From: Enterobacter sichuanensis
GTDB taxonomy: Bacteria > Pseudomonadota > Gammaproteobacteria > Enterobacterales > Enterobacteriaceae
Assembly: GCF_002939185.1 (NCBI RefSeq)
Contig: NZ_POVL01000035.1
Span: 1-53,693 of the forward strand
Length of the DNA stretch: 53,693 nt
Reading direction: 5' to 3'
This document shows positions 48,536 to 53,693 of the stretch, one piece after another. Made by a program: the position numbers and the translations under genes. Positions within the stretch are counted from its first letter, which is position 1. Each line of letters begins with the position of its first letter. The notes beneath the pieces are model-generated. The model did no database searches. It had not been told where the DNA came from and saw only the letters and a program-made list of their open reading frames with translations.

Positions 48536-48544
48536 ATTATACCA
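48536..48544 (-). promoter_or_regulatory. Extended -10 promoter of the small gene
   Basis: TGGTATAAT on the minus strand is a perfect extended -10 element, 46 bp before the start codon. The -35 region is poor, which is acceptable for this promoter class. It suggests steady expression independent of hsdR. Confidence 0.6.
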
Positions 48545-48587
48545 AACTTTCTGCGCGAATTCACATTAAGCCCCGTCAAAGACTCAC

Positions 48588-51500
48588 TCATCGGCCAAGC
48601 CCTTTAAGTAATACATCAAGTATGAAACGATTGGCTAAACGGGCAACATCCTTATCAGACAGGTAAGCAACTGAATGTTTCTCAAACGCCCCCATGCTTT
48701 CGATGACAGCATTCTGTACGGCCTGAGGATAATCCCCAAGCATGATTTGCTCGATATCGTTATGGCGAAGTTGATCCATCACAGAATCATTTTCGGAAAC
48801 TTTAGCCGCCACGCCATCAAGCCATACCAGCTTGTCAGCATCAGTCGTTTCTTCGCCAAACAACTCATTTAGCTGTTCCAGAATGTGCGATAATAGATCT
48901 TTCGGCCTTTCAGCAATTGAGCCACCGACGCTGGTGATCCCTTTAAGTCCTTCTCCCCCTTCTTGTAATTTCAGATCCTGGGTGCGCTTTTCCCACAGTT
49001 TATAGTGTGTTAGCTGTACCTGACTGATATCAAGATCGTCATCAAGCCGCTCCTCTCTTAACAACGGCAGCAAGTGGCGAGCAAAGACATTTAAGCGTTC
49101 CAGTTCTTCATCTGCCAGATCGACAATTTGCGAAGCAAACTCGTAAAAACGGATAAAGCTATTCATATCTTTTTTGAACGTATCCAGCACGTCCTTCGCT
49201 TCACGAGCTTGCTTAACACTACGTTCGCAGTTTACTCGCCAAGTTTCATCGCCGCTTTTCTTTGCATCTTCGAGTGTCGATAACGCCCCTCGTAATACAT
49301 CCATCGCGGAGCGGTAACGATGAGTAAAACGATCTACCGCTGGTTTACAATACCCCGTTAGCGCTTCAGGACCACGTTTCGGGTCAAAATAAGCATCAGA
49401 AAAATTAATCACTTCATGCCATTGCCATATATGCTGTTCATTCAGCTTATGGAAAATGGCATAAACAAGGTTGGGATCGGATACCTGCACCAGTTCGGCA
49501 TTCTGATAATACTCTTTAAAATCAGTCAGAATATCCTGAGGATCATTAACAAAATCAAGAACAAATGTGCTGCTTTTCCCCGGATACGTACGATTAAGAC
49601 GGGATAGTGTCTGAATACAATCCACGCCCTTGAGTTTTTTATCAACGTACATGGCGACCAGTTTGGGCTGGTCAAAGCCTGTCTGGAATTTATTAGCGAC
49701 CAGCATCACCTGATAATCATCAGTATCGAATGCTTTACGCATATCCCGACCTTGCAGGCCTGGGTTCATCGAGTTTTCCGTGTAGCTTTCGCCCTCATCG
49801 ACAACTTCACCTGAGAACGCCACCATTGCTGTTAAACGTTTATAGCCTTTTTCTCGCACATAGCTATCAAACGCCTGCTTATATTTTACTGCTTCGAGGC
49901 GACTGCTGGTTACTACCATCGCTTTCGCTTCGTGATTTAGTAAATGAGCAACATGCTCACGGAAATGTTCAATGATGACCTGTGATTTCTGGGCAATATT
50001 GTGAGGGTGTAAGCGAACCCACTTGCTCAACTGCGTTTTGGCTTTTTTGCGGTCGACTTCTTTATCTTCGGCATCATGTGCCAGACGATAAGCCTGCCCA
50101 TAGCTGGTGTAATTTTTCAGAACATCCAGAATAAACTCTTCTTCGATCGCCTGTCGCATTGAATACAGATGAAATGGCTTCGGTTTATTGTCATTCGCCA
50201 AAGGCATTTCGGGATGAGGTGGTCTACCAAACAGCTCTAACGTCTTGGCTTTAGGCGTGGCAGTAAAGGCAAAATAGCTTATATCAGAGGAACCTCTGCG
50301 AGCCTCAAGCGTCGCATTGATAACATCCTGACCATCCATTTCTTCTTCATCTATTTTTTCCGCCATCAGCACTTCGCGAAGCTGTCGAGCAGTCGTTCCC
50401 GTCTGACTTGAGTGTGCTTCATCAGCGATAACAGCAAAGCTTCGTCCTTTCAGACCAGTACTTTCCTGAATAGCTTTGAGCACATGCGGGAAAGTCTGGA
50501 TCGTCACGATGATAATTGCCGTACCAGACGATAAAGCCTCGGTTAGTTGCGAAGACTTACTACCCGACTCACGGCTGATTTTACAAACCACACCATCCTG
50601 ATGTTCAAACTGGTAAATCGTGTCCTGCAATTGACCATCCAACACAGTGCGGTCTGTAATAACGATTACCGAATTAAAAAACTTGTTACCATCCGGGCGG
50701 TACAATGACGCTAACTGATGGGATAACCAAGCTATTGAGTTGGATTTACCGGAACCAGCGCTATGCTGAATAAGGTACTTTTGCCCTGTTCCCTCCACGC
50801 GAACGGCATTCAGCAATGACTGAACAGCGACCCATTGGTGGTAACGCGGGAAAATCAGGGTTTCCTTGATTTCCTGATGACCAAGCGCATCATCAACGCG
50901 CTTTTGCTCCAGATGTAAGTAGCGCCCCAAAATACGCAGCCAGTTATCCGGTTGCAGGATTTCCTGCCATAGATAGGCTGTCGCATACCCCTCTAATGGT
51001 TGATCGTTACCCGCCCCGCCTTCTGCGGTTCCCCGGTTAAAAGGCAGGAAAAAGGTTTTCTTTCCATCCAGTTTGGTGGTCATCGCCACCTCATACTGAT
51101 TGACCGCAAAATGGACCAGCGCACCGCGTTTGAAGGTCAACAGTGGTTCTGGTTTATTTCCGGTTTTTGGCTGGCGGTCATTGATATACTGTAGTTTTGC
51201 CGCATCAAGCGATTGTTTAAACGCCGATTTCAGTTCAAGTGTGGCGACAGGCAACCCATTCAGGAACAATGTCAAATCAATGCGGCCATCATAACCATTG
51301 GGCGAATAAATCAGTTCAGGTACTACTCGTAAACGGTTAGCGCAATAGCGAACCAGCAAGTCTGGATTAAGGTCATGATCGGGTTTAAAGGTGCAAAGCT
51401 GAAAACGAGCACCGCGATCCGCTAAGGTATGTCTCAGCGTCCACAAGGTTCCTTTAGCCGAAAGATGTCTCTCAACCGCGTTGAGAAAATGTACATCTGT

Positions 51501-51692
51501 ATCTTTTGGATAAATTCCGCAAAACTTGTCCCAGACTTCCGGCTGGGTTTCCTGTACATAAGCAAGCGCATCTTCTGGATAAATCGCCCTTTCACGATCA
51601 TAGCCGGATGAGCTTCCAAATAACCAACCACTGGATGATAGTTGCTCAATAATGTGATTCTGGAATAATAGTTCTGCGGATTTAGATACCAT
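48588..51692 (-). CDS. hsdR: Type I restriction enzyme, endonuclease subunit HsdR
   Basis: HsdR is the motor and nuclease of a type I restriction-modification complex. The 1034-residue product has a PD-(D/E)XK nuclease near residues 130-155 (GRIDLTLFLNGLPVATLELKS). It also has superfamily 2 helicase motifs: Walker A HSAGSGKSNS near 313, DEAH in IADEAHSSQTG near 424, and TGFDQPKLVAMYVDK with QTLSRLNRTYPGK in the second RecA domain. A start at 51692 sits one base after the upstream stop. An ATG 27 bp earlier would overlap that gene. Confidence 0.94.
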   Translation of the reverse strand: MVSKSAELLFQNHIIEQLSSSGWLFGSSSGYDRERAIYPEDALAYVQETQPEVWDKFCGIYPKDTDVHFLNAVERHLSAKGTLWTLRHTLADRGARFQLCTFKPDHDLNPDLLVRYCANRLRVVPELIYSPNGYDGRIDLTLFLNGLPVATLELKSAFKQSLDAAKLQYINDRQPKTGNKPEPLLTFKRGALVHFAVNQYEVAMTTKLDGKKTFFLPFNRGTAEGGAGNDQPLEGYATAYLWQEILQPDNWLRILGRYLHLEQKRVDDALGHQEIKETLIFPRYHQWVAVQSLLNAVRVEGTGQKYLIQHSAGSGKSNSIAWLSHQLASLYRPDGNKFFNSVIVITDRTVLDGQLQDTIYQFEHQDGVVCKISRESGSKSSQLTEALSSGTAIIIVTIQTFPHVLKAIQESTGLKGRSFAVIADEAHSSQTGTTARQLREVLMAEKIDEEEMDGQDVINATLEARRGSSDISYFAFTATPKAKTLELFGRPPHPEMPLANDNKPKPFHLYSMRQAIEEEFILDVLKNYTSYGQAYRLAHDAEDKEVDRKKAKTQLSKWVRLHPHNIAQKSQVIIEHFREHVAHLLNHEAKAMVVTSSRLEAVKYKQAFDSYVREKGYKRLTAMVAFSGEVVDEGESYTENSMNPGLQGRDMRKAFDTDDYQVMLVANKFQTGFDQPKLVAMYVDKKLKGVDCIQTLSRLNRTYPGKSSTFVLDFVNDPQDILTDFKEYYQNAELVQVSDPNLVYAIFHKLNEQHIWQWHEVINFSDAYFDPKRGPEALTGYCKPAVDRFTHRYRSAMDVLRGALSTLEDAKKSGDETWRVNCERSVKQAREAKDVLDTFKKDMNSFIRFYEFASQIVDLADEELERLNVFARHLLPLLREERLDDDLDISQVQLTHYKLWEKRTQDLKLQEGGEGLKGITSVGGSIAERPKDLLSHILEQLNELFGEETTDADKLVWLDGVAAKVSENDSVMDQLRHNDIEQIMLGDYPQAVQNAVIESMGAFEKHSVAYLSDKDVARLANRFILDVLLKGLGR

Positions 51693-51693
51693 A

Positions 51694-52611
51694 TCAGTTC
51701 TCTTGATACGCTTGCTCAATCAGTAACTTAGCTTTTGCTAAATCTGCCTGATTATGGACAACCACCTCAATATCACCGGTTCCCCAGTGTCCCAAATTAG
51801 TAACATCTCTGACGATATCAGAGATGATCACCTGCTCCGGTTTTAGTTTCAGGTAAAGCTTGACGTGTGGTTCTTTGGCTGTGGGCCATATCACGACGCT
51901 TAGAAAATTCTTTATCTTCTGAAACGCAGTATAAAGCAGTAACTCTTTGCGCTGAACCTCATCACCCAAGCTATCAGCAAAATCACAGATATTCTGATAA
52001 AGCGCAACCAGTTCAGGGGAAGACTTATCCAGACGATAGCGTTGAGCATTTTTCTTCTGCTTCGGCACCTGATTCTCTATTGCAACAGGCTGAGGCTTGT
52101 GAGTCTCGGTAGCAGCATTCACCAGCTCAAACATCAGGAGATCAGGGTTAAACAGCTTATAGCGGATAAGATTGATATTGCGGTTAATCTGCGCAACGGC
52201 ATGCTCGTCATATTTGGTAAAATCTGCCGCAATGCAAATCACACGGGCATTGGACCAATCGATATCGTCAGCAACCTGTTTGCCAAACTTATCCATCACC
52301 AGCCAACGGAACTCGGCCTGATGATCTAATAGCCAGTCCAGATAGAACAACCCCTGATTAATGACGTTCTCGTTACTCTGACGTTTATATTCGATAATCA
52401 CTGGCGTGTTGTTTTCATCCAGCCCCAATGAGTCAATGCGCCCCTTATGGGTCTTGCCTGTGCTGTATTCTGTCGCCAAAAAACGTACCCCAAGGAAAGC
52501 CTCCATATGAGACTCGATCAGTTTCTGAAGATCTTTTTCAATGGCTGCTGATTTTCCCGGAAGTTCAGAGACACCGTTTTTACCATAACGAAAGAGCTGG
52601 ATATCACTCAT
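51694..52611 (-). CDS. PD-(D/E)XK-type protein encoded between hsdS and hsdR
   Basis: This 305-residue soluble protein has a nuclease-like core GRIDSLGLDENNTPVIIEYKR, where Asp60, Glu74 and Lys76 fit the PD-(D/E)XK pattern seen in NucS/DUF91-type enzymes. A C-terminal domain of about 110 residues resembles the DUF5655 class (YTAFQKIKNFLSVVIWPTAKEPHVKLYLKL). Its ATG overlaps the hsdS stop (ATGA) and hsdR starts one base after its stop, so it is an integral part of the operon. It could cut DNA, or modulate the restriction complex. Naming is by memory of families. Confidence 0.75.
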   Translation of the reverse strand: MSDIQLFRYGKNGVSELPGKSAAIEKDLQKLIESHMEAFLGVRFLATEYSTGKTHKGRIDSLGLDENNTPVIIEYKRQSNENVINQGLFYLDWLLDHQAEFRWLVMDKFGKQVADDIDWSNARVICIAADFTKYDEHAVAQINRNINLIRYKLFNPDLLMFELVNAATETHKPQPVAIENQVPKQKKNAQRYRLDKSSPELVALYQNICDFADSLGDEVQRKELLLYTAFQKIKNFLSVVIWPTAKEPHVKLYLKLKPEQVIISDIVRDVTNLGHWGTGDIEVVVHNQADLAKAKLLIEQAYQEN

Positions 52612-53693
52612 GCAGCGTCCTTAGCAGCGGGTTGCCAGTTGCGTACATCGATTTTACCTGTTACGGCAGCGGAAATTAGGGCGGAACGACGCTCCTTTAG
52701 CAAAGATATTTGCTGTTCACAATGCATCACAAGGGTATTGAAACATCGTTTTTTTTCTTCAACATCAGCAACAATAACTTTCTGCTCATTTAATGGCGGT
52801 AGCGGGATAATATATTTTTTCACGTCAGAACAAGTTATTGCGGCCTTTGTACTGCCCCCACCAGATGATTCAAAACGAATCTGATCATATTTACTTTGAA
52901 GCCATAAATGAAGATATTCTGGTAATATTTTATTTTTTGACAAAGGAGTCATATAAGCAATATGCTGATTAATAGTGGCATCCATCATCAATAACGCGGA
53001 GGTACCTCTCGTTTTCCCTTCCCCTGTAATTGCAATGATGACGCTACCTTTTTTTACTAAAGGTAAACTGCACTCCAACAATGCTTTTGAAGTGACAAAT
53101 TGCTCTGCATTAGTAACAATATCATCGTTTACTTTAGAGCTATTAAGCCATGGGTAATCACCTGAAAGCCAGTAGGATTGATTATCTCTATTAGGAGTAC
53201 TGCCATTACCAACTTTACAAAGCCAACCTATCTGGGATACCCCCCAGTGCTCAGGCACTTCACCTAACCACTCATTTCCTGAAACTTTGAGCTTAACACG
53301 ATGATTTAACCCTCTTCTTACGACATCAGAAATCACCGCTTGCCGTTTTTCTTTCAGAAGTTCAATGAGTCGAACTTGTTTGTCGATTAATAGGTCAATC
53401 TTATCCAATTCGTAATCTAAAAATTTCGCAATACACTCCTGCTCAACTACTGAAGGCAAAAGTACAGGCAATGATTGAAAATCATCTGTTTTAATTTGTA
53501 ATGAATTTGGTCTTATACCTTGCATTTGCGAAGTATAAGCCATGACGTATGGATTTGAACGCAACAAATAATGTATATATTTCTTATTAACATTTTTTGT
53601 AAACCTATATGCTCTATATGCAGGACTAACATATCCTTCATAATCGGAAACACCTAGGCCAGAATAGTTAAGCCACATTGTATTAACAACTAA
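52608..53693 (-). CDS. hsdS: Type I restriction enzyme, specificity subunit HsdS (5'-truncated by window end)
   Basis: HsdS recognises the split DNA target of the type I enzyme. The reading frame is open to the window edge, so the N-terminus is missing. The visible 361 residues contain the end of target domain 1 (IRPNSLQIKTDDFQSLPVLLPS), the central conserved helix (KIDLLIDKQVRLIELLKEKRQAVISDVVRRG), a complete second target domain (GEVPEHWGVSQIGWLCKVGNGSTP onward) and the final helix (CEQQISLLKERRSALISAAVTGKIDVR). It overlaps the next gene by ATGA. hsdM is expected upstream, outside the window. Confidence 0.92.
   Translation of the reverse strand, partial: LVVNTMWLNYSGLGVSDYEGYVSPAYRAYRFTKNVNKKYIHYLLRSNPYVMAYTSQMQGIRPNSLQIKTDDFQSLPVLLPSVVEQECIAKFLDYELDKIDLLIDKQVRLIELLKEKRQAVISDVVRRGLNHRVKLKVSGNEWLGEVPEHWGVSQIGWLCKVGNGSTPNRDNQSYWLSGDYPWLNSSKVNDDIVTNAEQFVTSKALLECSLPLVKKGSVIIAITGEGKTRGTSALLMMDATINQHIAYMTPLSKNKILPEYLHLWLQSKYDQIRFESSGGGSTKAAITCSDVKKYIIPLPPLNEQKVIVADVEEKKRCFNTLVMHCEQQISLLKERRSALISAAVTGKIDVRNWQPAAKDAA

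Noticed and set aside
52608..53693. hsdS as a disrupted gene
   Set aside because: The frame stays open to the window edge, so the missing N-terminus is a boundary effect rather than a mutation.

Overview
The window is chromosomal DNA from a gamma-proteobacterium of the order Enterobacterales, most likely Enterobacter or a close relative. The blocks serV-csrA-alaS-recX-recA-pncC, mltB-srlAEBDMRQ, hypF-hydN-ascGFB, hycA-I/hypA-E/fhlA and ygbA-(mutS) have near Escherichia coli-type protein sequences and order. The genes in the gaps between these blocks differ from E. coli K-12. The genus is an inference from sequence memory; no database was searched.

Layout. 1-5.8 kb, minus strand: tRNA-Ser(GCU), csrA, alaS, recX, SOS-controlled recA and pncC. 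5.9-8.5 kb, minus: a zinc/manganese-type ABC importer (binding protein, permease, ATPase). It is preceded by an unannotated 35-residue membrane peptide and a Zur-type operator. 8.7-9.8 kb: mltB. 10.0-14.9 kb, plus: the complete glucitol operon srlAEBD-gutM-srlR-gutQ. 15-19.8 kb: a 52-codon ORF, a NagE-like PTS permease without an EIIA domain, an SgrR-like regulator and a NiCoT nickel/cobalt transporter. E. coli K-12 has norRVW in this place. 19.8-26.9 kb: hypF, hydN, ascG and ascFB.

26.9-40.7 kb is the formate hydrogenlyase region. The hycABCDEFGHI operon (minus) and the hypABCDE-fhlA operon (plus) diverge from a shared control region with two sigma-54 promoters and TGTCGA/TCGACA motifs. Hyc proteins form the complex. 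HypA-F, HycH and HycI mature it. The NiCoT transporter next to hypF could supply nickel, and FhlA activates the whole set. 40.7-44.9 kb: an iron-type ABC importer (FecB/FecCD/ATPase class) plus an MFS transporter behind a promoter with a Fur-like box. 44.9-45.2 kb: ygbA with an NsrR-type site.

45.3-53.7 kb is an AT-richer accessory region. It holds a LexA-boxed symE-like toxin, a translationally coupled ToxR-type regulator/membrane protein pair, and an unresolved 0.5-kb stretch. A 14-codon fragment matching the start of mutS follows and ends abruptly at about 47536. After the break come a Fic-domain protein, a convergent 56-residue gene that could be its antitoxin, and a type I restriction locus (hsdR, a PD-(D/E)XK-type protein, 5'-truncated hsdS) that runs off the window. 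I read this as a defence/toxin island joined to the mutS start codon region. The rest of mutS and any hsdM lie outside the window or are absent.
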